This document shows, piece by piece, positions 16,443-25,190 of a DNA stretch of 64,000 bases. The DNA lies in IMG/VR virus record IMGVR_UViG_3300035034_002798, positions 1 through 64,000 of that record. The stretch is one strand, 5' to 3'. The notes beneath the pieces were generated by a model. It worked only from the letters and a program-made list of their open reading frames with translations. It was not told the origin of the DNA and did no database searches. The position numbers and the translations under genes are program-made. Source of the stretch: a virus. Position 1 is the first letter of the stretch. Each line of letters opens with the position of its first letter.

Positions 16443-16718
16443 TTATACAACCTCCCATGTTTTTTTGAAATGCTTTTTGGCTTTGTCCATTATCCATCCA
16501 ATACCATTGTGGTCTTTCATATATTCATCTACAGAGTTATAAAAAAGTATAGTTGAACCATGTCCTTCAACATTATCCCAGGCCACAACTTTTCTATCAT
16601 CAGTTAACCATACTAAATGCTTATCCTGACTATCAGGTATTGATGCCGCAAACAGGGCGTCGTTTTCCTGAAGTGTTATTCCGCTAGTCCCTGTTACTTC
16701 AAATCTCAGTTTTTTCAT
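16443..16718 (-). CDS. hypothetical protein, paralogue of the 13.5 kb gene
   Basis: This 91-residue protein, mainly beta strands, ends in a helix, with ILFYNSVDEYMKDHNGIGWI matching the 13497-13814 product. A clear GAGGAGG site precedes the ATG. It overlaps its upstream neighbour by 20 bp. The family is not recognised. Confidence 0.65.
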   Translation of the reverse strand: MKKLRFEVTGTSGITLQENDALFAASIPDSQDKHLVWLTDDRKVVAWDNVEGHGSTILFYNSVDEYMKDHNGIGWIMDKAKKHFKKTWEVV

Positions 16719-16953
16719 ACTTTTTATCCTCCTCTGTCAAGTCGTCTACATTTAGTAGATTCTTTGTTGGGACAGACTTCCAATTCTTCCCTCTGCCTGC
16801 AAATGGTTCTGCACCATCAGTAAAGACAGTTATCTCTGAGTATTTTTTATCTTCTGTCATACTTTTTACTCTAAATAGAGGGTTATTATTAAAGGGCCAT
16901 CTTTCTAATATTACTCGATGATACACAATATTACTAGTTTTTATCTCTGCCAT
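16699..16953 (-). CDS. hypothetical protein, 84 aa
   Basis: This small beta-rich basic protein has the segments HRVILERWPFNNNPLFRVKS and VFTDGAEPFAGRGKNWKSVP. It sits tightly between two other small genes (1 bp and 20 bp overlap). No motif is recognised. Confidence 0.55.
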   Translation of the reverse strand: MAEIKTSNIVYHRVILERWPFNNNPLFRVKSMTEDKKYSEITVFTDGAEPFAGRGKNWKSVPTKNLLNVDDLTEEDKKYEKTEI

Positions 16954-16954
16954 C

Positions 16955-17278
16955 CTATCCCTCCTCTATATCTTTTAATTCTTTTAAAACAGCGTTTTTA
17001 ATTCTTCTAATATTACCGTGAAGATTATCAAACTTTTCGTTGATTATTTCCTCTGTCTTTTCTTCAACTACATGATCAAAGACACTTTCCATTCTTTTAG
17101 CAACTTCCATAAAAGAAACTTCGTGGCCATTAACGGTGAATTCTACTTCCATAGTCTCAGAATCAAATTCCTCTTCATAAATCATACTTGAATTTTCTTT
17201 TGTGATTGCAACCAGTATCATCCAGGCTGCAAAATCGCCATTATCATTAGCCTCTATCCAATTAATAGTTTCACTCAT
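16955..17278 (-). CDS. acidic hypothetical protein, 107 aa
   Basis: This acidic protein has an N-terminal segment NWIEANDNGDFAAWMILVAI and C-terminal helices. It is the first gene after the hairpin element at 17323-17379. The family is not recognised. Confidence 0.55.
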   Translation of the reverse strand: MSETINWIEANDNGDFAAWMILVAITKENSSMIYEEEFDSETMEVEFTVNGHEVSFMEVAKRMESVFDHVVEEKTEEIINEKFDNLHGNIRRIKNAVLKELKDIEEG

Positions 17279-17322
17279 CTGACCACTCCTTTAAAAATAG
17301 TTAATCAATTCAATTGTTATAA

Positions 17323-17379
17323 ACCATTTAAGGCAAGGGGAGTCAAACGGTTTTATTGACGCCCCGAAGCCGTAATGGT
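17323..17379 (-). repeat. intercistronic hairpin element
   Basis: Outer stem ACCATT/AATGGT, then GGC/GCC, then GGG/CCC with GTCAA/TTGAC, closing a 9-base loop (ACGGTTTTA on the plus strand). It lies about 10 bp after one stop and 45 bp before the next start. It is a full member of the family, with a unique outer stem. Confidence 0.85.
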
Positions 17380-17389
17380 AAAAGTAAGT

Positions 17390-17881
17390 CTAAGGCCTAT
17401 ACTTGGGATCGATTTCGTTTACGAATTGTTCGAATTTAGTCTTATAGACATCTTCGATAGGAGCTTTATACTCTCCCTCGTGCGGGCCATAAGTAAACTT
17501 ATATCTTTTATATGAGTTAGATGAAATATTTTTATCGAAAGGAAAGATTTTTTCAATCTTTTTCTTGATCAGCATTTTTTCTGGTCTATCTACAAGATAA
17601 ACAGAATCGCTTTCTATATACATTCCTGTTTCATCAATAACCTTTTCTGCTGTGGCTGTCTCTTTTCCGTAGAATAAGGGACTATCATTCCCAAATCTAG
17701 TACCGTCAAGAACATCATGCTTATGACCAATATTCATTGAAACTCTAAACTCAACATAATATTTAGAATCGTTGAAATTATAAAGTTTAATATCAACTCC
17801 TCTAAACCTTTCTAAGAATGCTTTTAAGTCTTTTTTCTCGAGCAAAAATCCATCATAAGTAATGCTTTTTTCCATCTTCAT
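17390..17881 (-). CDS. hypothetical protein, 163 aa
   Basis: This mixed alpha/beta protein has the segments KAFLERFRGVDIKLYNFNDS and SYKRYKFTYGPHEGEYK. The frame starts at a TTG at 17887, but the ATG two codons on is preferred. The downstream hairpin lies right after its stop. No family or catalytic motif is recognised. Confidence 0.6.
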   Translation of the reverse strand: MKMEKSITYDGFLLEKKDLKAFLERFRGVDIKLYNFNDSKYYVEFRVSMNIGHKHDVLDGTRFGNDSPLFYGKETATAEKVIDETGMYIESDSVYLVDRPEKMLIKKKIEKIFPFDKNISSNSYKRYKFTYGPHEGEYKAPIEDVYKTKFEQFVNEIDPKYRP

Positions 17882-17909
17882 ATACAAATACCCCCAGATA
17901 TTTTATTGA

Positions 17910-18584
17910 TTAAAAGTTTAAACTAACCGCGGCAAAAGGTTTGGCATCTGACCCGTCTGAACCCGGGTCGTAAACCACACCTCCAGAAACACTAACATTA
18001 TTTGATGTTGACAGTTCTATAATTATTTCGTTCTGTTTTTTGATAGTATCGTATAAATCATCTATAGTAATTTCTAAGCTATCAACTGAGTCTTCAGCAT
18101 TATCATATTGTTTCCCCATAACTTCGTATTCTTTTTTATATTCTTCTGAGAGCCTGACTGCTTCATCTCTTTGGTTTTTAACCTTTACCAGTTCGTCTAA
18201 TGTGTCAAAATAAAGATCTTTCATTCCACTATAGGTATCGGGAAGACTTTCTTGTTCCTGAGCTCTACCGACACCTGTAAAAGAGATAACTATAATTATC
18301 ATAAAAATTAACATCTTAGGTCCGTTTTTCTTGATGTCATTCTTTAGACTTTCCAAAGAGTCATCTAATTTTTCTTTATTTGTCCTTGATTCATCCACCT
18401 TAGACTGCCTATCTTCCTGTTTCATCTTCTCTTCTGACTTGGTAGTATGATAATCCTCAGAGGCATCTTCCTTAAGCTTTCTTGCCTTCTGAAGTAGTTT
18501 ATTGTCTTTATACTTACCAAAAGTAATAACTGCCAGCGCGACACCACCAATAACTAAAAGTATAACCTTAATCTTGTTCCACAT
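17910..18584 (-). CDS. membrane protein with coiled-coil region
   Basis: This 224-residue protein has a hydrophobic segment at about 5-22 and another at about 90-105 (KMLIFMIIIVISFTGVG). A long charged helix runs between them and a second coiled coil follows (DELVKVKNQRDEAVRLSEEY). The C-terminus is a Gly/Ser-rich strand region ending AVSLNF. It may span the envelope; a spanin-like or structural role is possible but unproven. The dUTPase gene is upstream. Confidence 0.6.
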   Translation of the reverse strand: MWNKIKVILLVIGGVALAVITFGKYKDNKLLQKARKLKEDASEDYHTTKSEEKMKQEDRQSKVDESRTNKEKLDDSLESLKNDIKKNGPKMLIFMIIIVISFTGVGRAQEQESLPDTYSGMKDLYFDTLDELVKVKNQRDEAVRLSEEYKKEYEVMGKQYDNAEDSVDSLEITIDDLYDTIKKQNEIIIELSTSNNVSVSGGVVYDPGSDGSDAKPFAAVSLNF

Positions 18585-18600
18585 TTATTAACACCTCGTT

Positions 18601-19056
18601 TTAGAATTTACCTGTATGGCCAAAGCCGCCTTCTCCTCTTTCTGTCTCCTCTAACTGTTCGCAAATAACGGGATCCATATATGTTATCTTGGAGAAGATA
18701 CCCTGTGCTATTCGCTGTTGTTCATGTATTTTTCTTGGCCACAACTTGGTATTTTGAATAATGACACCAATATTACCGATATAACCACTGTCTATAGTTC
18801 CCGTATGGACAAGCCATCCACCTCTCGACATTCCACTTCTGCCTGTTATTTTAAACTGATATCCAGGTGGAATCTGAAGTCTTAAGTTGGTTTTTATCAA
18901 CACTGTCTGAAAAGGCAAGATCAACTTATTTTCGATAGAATATAAATCATAACCTGCATCATACTCATGTGCATGTTTGAAAGCCGGTACTTCATCATAT
19001 TCTTTAACATATTTTACTTTTCTATAGTCAACATCATTAACTTTAATTATTATCAC
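18601..19056 (-). CDS. dut: dUTP diphosphatase
   Basis: This enzyme hydrolyses dUTP to dUMP and pyrophosphate, keeping uracil out of DNA and feeding dTMP synthesis. It has 151 residues, the usual trimeric dUTPase length. Motifs visible: AGYDLYS (I), GRSGMSRGG (II), GTIDSGYIGNIGVI (III) and RGEGGFGHTG (V, the P-loop-like tail). It overlaps the upstream small gene by 14 bp. Confidence 0.92.
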   Translation of the reverse strand: MIIIKVNDVDYRKVKYVKEYDEVPAFKHAHEYDAGYDLYSIENKLILPFQTVLIKTNLRLQIPPGYQFKITGRSGMSRGGWLVHTGTIDSGYIGNIGVIIQNTKLWPRKIHEQQRIAQGIFSKITYMDPVICEQLEETERGEGGFGHTGKF

Positions 19057-19234
19057 CCTTTTTGTACTTTGTTATATCTATTCCTTTATCTTTGAGAAAG
19101 GCCAGACAATCTTCGTATTCTCCAGCCATTTCTCTATGAAAATATTTATTTAATACTGTATATATTGTTATGTTGTCATCAATAACATGTAACTTAGCGA
19201 GCTTGTATTCGGGCTCCTTATAAGTTGTTAGCAT
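19043..19234 (-). CDS. hypothetical protein, 63 aa
   Basis: A short gene that overlaps both the 3D-domain gene (17 bp) and dut (14 bp). It has a beta-rich first half (KLHVIDDNITIYTVL) and a helical second half (MAGEYEDCLAFLKDKGIDI). The family is not recognised. Confidence 0.5.
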   Translation of the reverse strand: MLTTYKEPEYKLAKLHVIDDNITIYTVLNKYFHREMAGEYEDCLAFLKDKGIDITKYKKGDNN

Positions 19235-19967
19235 TAATGTAATTTTCTCCTTCTGCTCTTGCTATAAGCTCATCTATTACTATTATCTTTAAGTCGCGGC
19301 GACCAAACTTTCTGGCCCAGTCTAAATCTGGATGATAAATATCTATTCTTTTACCCTGTATGTGCTTATAGGTACCATTGGATATTCTAGAGTTATCTCT
19401 TTTTCCTGTATCTTCAACAATAAAGAATCCGTTATTAGGTTTATCTGAAAACTCAGGAATATAAACTCTGGTTCCAATCGGTAAGACATTCGGATCAGCA
19501 GCTATGGTGTGCCATCTCTTAACCTCTTTCCCACTTTTAGTAATTCCATAAGCTGGGTGGCCAGGAGTTTTACCTGTTGATTCTGCCCCAGCTGTATAGG
19601 CAGTAGCCGTAAAGCTGTGAGTGGCAAGTGGTACTTGTTTTAGTATTGTTTCTATATTATAATTTAATATGGATTGTGTTTCTTTCAATCGAGAACTGGT
19701 TACTGCTAGGTCTGAACTAGCAGCGGCCAGTTCTTCTTTTAATGTACTGTTTTCTCTAATTGAGGCCTGATATTCTTCCTTCAATGTGTCATATCTGAAA
19801 GTAATATCAGCAACCTTATCCAAGAAAAAGCCGGTTATAGGTAATGAAACACCGAATATCACAAAAACCAGTAAAAGAAATAGAAAATTACTTATATTTA
19901 TACTGTAAGTATCATCATTCCTATTCAGAAGTCTACCAAATAGGGTATTCTCATATATATACTCCAT
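19218..19967 (-). CDS. 3D-domain cell-wall protein
   Basis: This 249-residue protein has a short cytoplasmic start, a membrane anchor at about 27-48, a coiled coil at about 60-100 and a C-terminal 3D domain. The 3D signature shows as ATAYTAGAEST, PIGTRVYIPEF, FIVEDTG and KRIDIYHPD (three conserved Asp). 3D domains share the fold of MltA-type lytic transglycosylases and act on peptidoglycan outside the membrane. A role in wall remodelling or lysis is likely; the exact bond is unknown. Confidence 0.8.
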   Translation of the reverse strand: MEYIYENTLFGRLLNRNDDTYSINISNFLFLLLVFVIFGVSLPITGFFLDKVADITFRYDTLKEEYQASIRENSTLKEELAAASSDLAVTSSRLKETQSILNYNIETILKQVPLATHSFTATAYTAGAESTGKTPGHPAYGITKSGKEVKRWHTIAADPNVLPIGTRVYIPEFSDKPNNGFFIVEDTGKRDNSRISNGTYKHIQGKRIDIYHPDLDWARKFGRRDLKIIVIDELIARAEGENYINANNL

Positions 19968-19969
19968 TT

Positions 19970-21886
19970 CTAGGCCCCCTTAGATACTGAACTCTCGAAA
20001 TACTGTTCTTCCTTAAAGACACCAGGGTCTATTTCTTTTAAAAACTGTGATGGAGCTCTAAATACATGATTACCATATAAAAGTCGGCGGCGAGTGTAAG
20101 TCAAATGAAGTTCTTTTTCTGCTCTTGTAAGAGCAACGTAAGCTAGACGCCTCTCTTCATCTAAATCGCCTTCTTCCATACTCCTATCATGAGGGAAGAT
20201 TCCCTGCTCCATTCCAATTACAAATACTACTGGAAATTCTAAACCCTTTGCCGTATGAATGGTCATCATCTTTACACTGTTTTCATCATCTTCTATATTA
20301 TCTATATCACTTACTAAACTCATATTCTGTAGAAAACCTAAAACACTTGGGTCCTGTTCGTTCTGATCGTAGTCTTCAGCAACTTCTATTAGCTGATCTA
20401 CTCTGCCTACAGCTTTTGAGTCTAACTTTTCTTTATAATCAGTTACCTCAACTATTTTTTCTACAGTATCTTTTACTGTGCTCTCTTCTGAGACTGTTTT
20501 TAATACATCTACAAAAGATTTAACAGCATTTTTTGCCCTTGTACTGAGTGATCCAACTAAATTATAGGAAAATACCGCGCCCATCAGCCCAACTTCTTCA
20601 TGAATACCGTATTCTTCAAGCTTTTCTAAAGTTTTATCGCCTATACCTCTGGTCGGAGTATTGATAATACGTCTTAGGCTGATATTATCTTTAGGATTTG
20701 CTATAACCTTAAGATATGCAACCAGATCTTTAATCTCTTTACGGTCGAAAAAGTCAAAACCTTTAACAATTTCATAAGGGATTTGGTTTTTGATAAACTC
20801 TTTTTCTATTTTCTCAGTTAGGGCATTCAACCTGTATAAGATAGCAATATCTTCGAATTTATAATCGGTTGATCTAACTAAGTGTTTTATTTCTTCTGTA
20901 ATGTGCCATGCCTCGTGCTTTGGATCATCGCATTCTACTAGAGAGATAGGTTCTCCTGGATCTGATTCAGTCCATAACCTTTTGGGCTGTCTTTCTGGGT
21001 TCTGCTCAATTAAAGTATTGGCTGCATGGAGAATCGTATCTGTTGAACGATAGTTTTGTTCAAGCTTATACACCTGAGAATTATTATAGTCTTTTGCAAA
21101 TGATAAAATATTACTGACATCTGCTCCGCGAAACCCATAGATACTCTGGTCTGAATCTCCAACTACAAATACTTTAGCATTAGAACCTGTTATCTCTCTT
21201 AAAAACTCGTATTGAGCCTGGTTTGTGTCCTGATATTCGTCAACAAGTATATGCTGGAACCTTTTGTGAAGGCCCTGCTTTAAATCGGGATTTCTCTGAA
21301 TCATTGTAGCAGTATTTTTTATTAAATCACCGAAGTCCATCTTGTTTTCGAAGTGCAGCTCTTCCTGGTATTCATAAAATACTCTTACTGGAGGGTAATC
21401 TGAGCTATCTGTTTCTTCTTCCAGCTCTCTTGGCCCCTTCATCGAGCTTTTTAGAAAACTAAAGTATGAAGCCATCTCAGAAGCATCAAGTCTATCTTTA
21501 TAACCTAAATCTTTAATGATATTTCTAATCATCTTGACCTGGTCGTTTCTATCACATATCGTAAAATTATCTTCATAACCTAAAAGCTCTGCATTAGGCC
21601 TAAGTAACTGAATACATACACTATGGAATGTACCTGCCATTATATTCTTACCAACATCGCCCACAAGTTCAGTAACTCTTTCTTTCATTTCATTTGCCGC
21701 CTTGTTGGTAAATGTAAGTAGCATTATGTTATCTGGGTGCACTCCTGTATCTAATAAGTGGGCAACACGATAAGTCAGTACTCTTGTTTTACCACTACCC
21801 GCGCCGGCAATTACAAGTGAATGACCACCATCGTGATAGACAGCATCCATCTGTTGCTGATTCAGCCCGTTAAGCATATTTGGCAT
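19970..21886 (-). CDS. UvrD/PcrA-type superfamily 1 helicase
   Basis: This 638-residue 3'-5' DNA helicase shows all expected SF1A motifs: Q-motif GLNQQQMDAVYHD, Walker A VIAGAGSGKTRVL at about 28, motif II LVDEYQDTNQAQYEFL, motif III FVVGDSDQSIYGFRGAD, motif IV ENYRSTDTIL-type (QNYRSTD), motif V VKMMTIHTAKGLEFPVVFV and motif VI RRLAYVALTRAEKELHL. It is about 90-100 residues shorter at the C-terminus than cellular PcrA, so the RNA polymerase-binding tail is absent. It probably supports replication restart or displacement synthesis. Confidence 0.92.
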   Translation of the reverse strand: MPNMLNGLNQQQMDAVYHDGGHSLVIAGAGSGKTRVLTYRVAHLLDTGVHPDNIMLLTFTNKAANEMKERVTELVGDVGKNIMAGTFHSVCIQLLRPNAELLGYEDNFTICDRNDQVKMIRNIIKDLGYKDRLDASEMASYFSFLKSSMKGPRELEEETDSSDYPPVRVFYEYQEELHFENKMDFGDLIKNTATMIQRNPDLKQGLHKRFQHILVDEYQDTNQAQYEFLREITGSNAKVFVVGDSDQSIYGFRGADVSNILSFAKDYNNSQVYKLEQNYRSTDTILHAANTLIEQNPERQPKRLWTESDPGEPISLVECDDPKHEAWHITEEIKHLVRSTDYKFEDIAILYRLNALTEKIEKEFIKNQIPYEIVKGFDFFDRKEIKDLVAYLKVIANPKDNISLRRIINTPTRGIGDKTLEKLEEYGIHEEVGLMGAVFSYNLVGSLSTRAKNAVKSFVDVLKTVSEESTVKDTVEKIVEVTDYKEKLDSKAVGRVDQLIEVAEDYDQNEQDPSVLGFLQNMSLVSDIDNIEDDENSVKMMTIHTAKGLEFPVVFVIGMEQGIFPHDRSMEEGDLDEERRLAYVALTRAEKELHLTYTRRRLLYGNHVFRAPSQFLKEIDPGVFKEEQYFESSVSKGA

Positions 21887-22124
21887 CTAAATCATCTCCT
21901 ATATCTATTTTTAAATAGCACTGCATAAAACATTTACTTACTGGCCTTATGCCCTGCTTAAAACATTCTTTAATATCAGTAGATGAAACATAAGTCTCAT
22001 CCTCTAAAATTATTTCTCCTGTTAGTACCGAGTCTTTCCTATTTGTTATGTTGAACTCCCAACTGCTATCTACTCTATCTAGATTGGATATTGCTTTTTG
22101 AGATTCTATATCTGTGTTCCTCAT
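21870..22124 (-). CDS. hypothetical protein, 84 aa
   Basis: This 84-residue protein overlaps the helicase gene by 17 bp. It has a beta-rich middle (KDSVLTGEIILEDETYVSS) and a Cys-containing helix (IKECFKQGIRPVSKCFMQCY). The family is not recognised. Confidence 0.5.
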   Translation of the reverse strand: MRNTDIESQKAISNLDRVDSSWEFNITNRKDSVLTGEIILEDETYVSSTDIKECFKQGIRPVSKCFMQCYLKIDIGDDLDAKYA

Positions 22125-22134
22125 ATAAGCACTC

Positions 22135-22386
22135 CTATTTATTATATTGATAATTACAATAGTGTCTTTTTCTCCTCTTTGAGTTCATCACAACCATGTG
22201 ATCGCAATCTTTACAACTATCTACATCACTTAATTCTCTGCCAAATATTGATTTTCTTCCAGTAAACATCGGTATCTTTGAACTGGCAAACATCAAATTT
22301 CCGCCCATAGGGACTAGAGATTCATCATAATCTGGATATTTCACTTCTAAAAGATACTTACAAATTAAAGGCTCAGGAGAAGGCAT
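22135..22386 (-). CDS. small Cys/His zinc-binding protein, 83 aa
   Basis: The start at 22386 is chosen because AAAGGAGG sits 9 bp upstream; the open frame runs 24 codons further but overlaps the previous gene. The C-terminal DSCKDCDHMVVMNSKRRKRHY followed by CNYQYNK gives a CxxC...H..C-type zinc site. The MPSPEPLICKYLLEVKYPDY start is conserved-looking. Function unknown. Confidence 0.65.
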   Translation of the reverse strand: MPSPEPLICKYLLEVKYPDYDESLVPMGGNLMFASSKIPMFTGRKSIFGRELSDVDSCKDCDHMVVMNSKRRKRHYCNYQYNK

Positions 22387-22387
22387 A

Positions 22388-23005
22388 TTAAGAGGCCTCC
22401 TTTGAACCTTTAAGAAAGTCTTCAAGAGTTTTACTAGAATCTCTGTATCTTTCTGCAAGATTGACTATTTCTCCCCACGACATACCCTCAAATCTTCTAT
22501 AAAATGTGCTTACGGAAGGAAAGCCCTGGCATTTTGTCTTCCATTCTTCAGAACTTGGAATAAAATCGAAAACATCTCTTGCATAAATTATATAATCCAG
22601 TAACTCTTCTTTAGAATAAGAACAATAACTTGGTCTTGGGTCTATTCCTGCTGCCTTGTATGTCTCCTCCATGCTTCCAAATTGTTTTCTAAATGTGGAA
22701 GGAGAGGGGGTGTAGGAATCATATCTGATATCTTTATTAGAAGGTGACCTACCCAATCTATCGGCTAAATCACGTATATATACAATTAATTCTTCTTTAT
22801 TATATTTAACTCTTGCAGTATTAACCTGTGGAATATCAGCCTGTTCAAGAGCATTAGACCAGGTACCAAAATGATTAAGAAAAGTCTGAGCTGAAGGATA
22901 GTCTGGATTTCTACTGATTGCGGTGGTTGTGGGTGTTTCCTTGTATAGCTCATAGTATTGCTGTAACATCTCTATTAAATCTATCTTTTTATATCCTTTA
23001 CCCAT
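22388..23005 (-). CDS. three-repeat DNA-binding protein (HNH_repeat-like)
   Basis: This 205-residue protein has three repeats of about 55-60 residues, each ending in an aromatic pattern: FLNHFGTWSNALEQADI, FRKQFGSMEETYKAAGI and FYRRFEGMSWGEIVNLA. The layout fits the homing-endonuclease-associated repeat (PF18780-like) found in phages and archaea, which binds DNA. No nuclease domain is attached. Its position directly before recA in the operon suggests a role in recombination or regulation; this is inference. Confidence 0.7.
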   Translation of the reverse strand: MGKGYKKIDLIEMLQQYYELYKETPTTTAISRNPDYPSAQTFLNHFGTWSNALEQADIPQVNTARVKYNKEELIVYIRDLADRLGRSPSNKDIRYDSYTPSPSTFRKQFGSMEETYKAAGIDPRPSYCSYSKEELLDYIIYARDVFDFIPSSEEWKTKCQGFPSVSTFYRRFEGMSWGEIVNLAERYRDSSKTLEDFLKGSKEAS

Positions 23006-23020
23006 TTAATCCACCTCCGT

Positions 23021-24040
23021 TTAACCTGCTTTTTCCAGTTCCTCTTCATCATCATTGTCATCGTCTGTTCCATTATTTATTTTATCTTTAATTTCTTCAA
23101 ATACTTCCTCGTTAAGTCTTAGGTATTCAGAAAAGTTATCTCTACCCTGTTGTTTATGCTCTAAGCCCTCGTCATCTTCATAAGAGTACCAGGCACCATT
23201 TAATTGGATAATTTCCTTTTCTGTACCAACATCTATCAATTCTGCCACATTATCGATAGCTCTTTCATCATAAAATAGGTTGAATTCAGCTATTCTATAT
23301 GGAGCTGCAACCTTATTTTTAGTAACCTTACATTTAACCGGGTGGCCAACTTCAACCTTATCGAATTTAATTGGCTTTAATCCTCTAACTTTAATTCTAA
23401 TTGTTGAATAAAACTTAAGCGCACGTCCCCCGGGAGTAGTTTCTGGATTGCCAAACATTACACCAACCTTTTCTCTGATCTGATTTATCCAGATTACAAG
23501 GCAGTTATTTTTGGCCATAGCACCAGTAAGTTTTCTCATCGCTTTAGACATTAGTCTTGCCTGTAAAGCCATCTGCTGATCTTCCATTTCCCCTTCTAAT
23601 TCTGCCGCTGGAGCCATAGAAGCAACCGAGTCAACAACTAATACACTAACCTCACCAGAACGGATGAAAGCTTCTATTATATTAAGAGAGATTTCTCCAC
23701 CTTCAACTTGTACTAAATCTAATTCTTCATTATTTACGCCTAATTGAGCTGCTCTTTCCTTGTCATAAACTCTTTCATTATCTGCATAAACACAATGTAA
23801 CCCCATTTTCTGTGCCTGTGCCACAATCGACATTGCAACTGTTGACTTTCCTCCACCCTGGTTACCATATAATTCAACCGATCTTCCGAGTGGTAATCCA
23901 CCTACACCAGTTGCCTGATCTAATAAAAGACTTCCTGTTGGGATAATTATATTGTCTTCTATTTCATCTGCTGTTTTAATGGCGCCATCATATTTTTTAT
24001 TAATACTTTTTCTTAGTTTATCTAGTTTAGATTTAGACAT
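23021..24040 (-). CDS. recA: RecA recombinase
   Basis: This strand-exchange ATPase has 339 residues, slightly shorter than cellular RecA. It has Walker A GNQGGGKST near residue 60 (usual GPESSGKTT), SVLVVDSVASMAPAAE (Walker B), the L2-region NNCLVIWINQIREK, and TPGGRALKFYSTIRIKVRG. The acidic tail (DDDNDDEEELEKAG) is typical. With the SSB, resolvase-like and DnaE genes it completes a recombination-replication set. It overlaps the next gene upstream by 1 bp. Confidence 0.93.
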   Translation of the reverse strand: MSKSKLDKLRKSINKKYDGAIKTADEIEDNIIIPTGSLLLDQATGVGGLPLGRSVELYGNQGGGKSTVAMSIVAQAQKMGLHCVYADNERVYDKERAAQLGVNNEELDLVQVEGGEISLNIIEAFIRSGEVSVLVVDSVASMAPAAELEGEMEDQQMALQARLMSKAMRKLTGAMAKNNCLVIWINQIREKVGVMFGNPETTPGGRALKFYSTIRIKVRGLKPIKFDKVEVGHPVKCKVTKNKVAAPYRIAEFNLFYDERAIDNVAELIDVGTEKEIIQLNGAWYSYEDDEGLEHKQQGRDNFSEYLRLNEEVFEEIKDKINNGTDDDNDDEEELEKAG

Positions 24041-24306
24041 TACAGCACCTCCTTTAAGGATAACTTTAAATCTAAAAGTCTTCTTCTTACTAAGGAACTT
24101 TCTTCTTTCTGTAATTCTAAAATAGCTTCTAATTCATCATAAACATCTCTAACATCAGTTATATTTTGCTTAAGAGAATAATCAGAACCGTGTCTTATTT
24201 CATCTACCTCGTCTTTTAAGAAATCTACACAATCTTTTTTAGAACTTTTGTCGCATAATGCGATCACAAAATTATGGATAGCATTTTCTAATTTTTCTTG
24301 TTCCAC
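24040..24306 (-). CDS. helical hypothetical protein, 88 aa
   Basis: This helical acidic protein is directly upstream of recA (1-bp overlap). The GTG start is preceded by AAGGAGG six bases away. It has the segments HNFVIALCDKSSKKDCVDFL and VYDELEAILELQKEESS. The family is not recognised. It is the first gene after the large structured non-coding stretch. Confidence 0.6.
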   Translation of the reverse strand: MEQEKLENAIHNFVIALCDKSSKKDCVDFLKDEVDEIRHGSDYSLKQNITDVRDVYDELEAILELQKEESSLVRRRLLDLKLSLKEVL

Positions 24307-24317
24307 ATAAATCCTCC

Positions 24318-24621
24318 TTAGAATTATAGGTCGAGCAGGATTTTAACCTGCCTACCGGTTACCCTCGTCTTATTAATTACGGTGGGGCGGCGTTTCCCAC
24401 ATCTCTTTTTATAACCTTAATCTAATTGCTATCATAAAAGTTAATGTTGATTTATTTCAGTGCTTACCAAAAGAATAAGGTAGTGATAGTTGCCCGTTCT
24501 ATCCTCGTAGTTAATTAGACTTCGGATTTTGTATTTACATTCCGACCATTAGTAAAAATGAGAGGGAGGTTTCCTATTGCAGTTAAGAAAGAGCCGGCTA
24601 AAGCTCGACTACCTCCCCCGA
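24318..24621 (-). ncRNA. candidate structured RNA / leader upstream of recA operon
   Basis: About 300 bp without an ORF. Read on the minus strand, GGGAGG near 24617 pairs with CCTCCC near 24570. Within that loop GAGC/GCTC forms a hairpin, and farther on TCGGA/TCCGA, GATAG/CTATC, TACC/GGTA and GTGGG/CCCAC stems follow. Near the 3' end GCAGG-TTAAAAT-CCTGC looks like a tRNA T-arm, but its loop has A where C56 is expected. TCGAGC near the 5' end can pair with GCTCGA at the 3' end, closing the whole element. No match to RNase P, tmRNA or a group I intron could be made by eye. Confidence 0.55.
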
Positions 24622-24641
24622 AAATCTATTTAAATAATGTA

Positions 24642-24664
24642 CAGGGAGCCCTCAAAGCTCCCTG
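24642..24664 (-). terminator. hairpin terminator after ssb
   Basis: CAGGGAGC-cctcaaa-GCTCCCTG lies 16 bp after the ssb stop. The T-run that follows on the minus strand is weak (TACATTATTT), so read-through into the structured RNA and recA is possible. Confidence 0.7.
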
Positions 24665-24679
24665 GTTAATTATTCGTGA

Positions 24680-25135
24680 TTAAAATGGAACATCTACATT
24701 ATTTTGGTTGGGATTAGAGTTCTGGTTGTAGTTTCCTTGATTATTGTTCTGCTGATTGTTGCGCTGGTTGTTATTGCGTTGATTGTTCTGCTGATTATTG
24801 TTCTTCCCACTATTTTTAGCAGAATCTAAAAACTCAACGTTATTTGCTCTTACTTCAATCCAGGTCTTTTTATCTCCACTTCTGTCGTTATAGGAGTCTA
24901 CTCTGATTGCACCATTTACTGCCACTTTACGTCCTTTATTCAGATACTGATTTACTGTGCCTGCAAGTTTCCCCCAGCATACAATAGGTACAAAATCTGT
25001 ACCCTGTTCTCCATTAGAGTCAGTGTACGGTCTATCTGCCGCCAGTCTGAAATTGGCCTTTGGAGTGTTGTTATTTCCAACCTCCTGATATTCTGGGTCT
25101 GCTGTCAACCTACCGATTAAATTAATGTTATTCAT
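24680..25135 (-). CDS. ssb: single-stranded DNA-binding protein (copy 1)
   Basis: This 151-residue SSB has the OB-fold (1 to about 105, with NLIGRLTADPEYQEVG and FVPIVCWGKLA), a Gln/Asn-rich linker and the acidic tip DVPF that recruits replication and repair enzymes. A second, diverged ssb is at 42248-42712. SSB protects the template during replication and binds RecA- and DnaE-linked factors. Downstream is a terminator, then the structured RNA. Confidence 0.93.
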   Translation of the reverse strand: MNNINLIGRLTADPEYQEVGNNNTPKANFRLAADRPYTDSNGEQGTDFVPIVCWGKLAGTVNQYLNKGRKVAVNGAIRVDSYNDRSGDKKTWIEVRANNVEFLDSAKNSGKNNNQQNNQRNNNQRNNQQNNNQGNYNQNSNPNQNNVDVPF

Positions 25136-25190
25136 AAATACTCATCCTTTCCTAATTTTTAATATTATTTTTGTTACAAATTTAACGCGA

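Noticed and set aside
24318-24350. tRNA gene from the T-arm-like hairpin
   Set aside because: The T-loop lacks the near-invariant C, there is no adjacent D- and anticodon arm, and the acceptor partner is 270 bp away; a classical tRNA cannot be folded.
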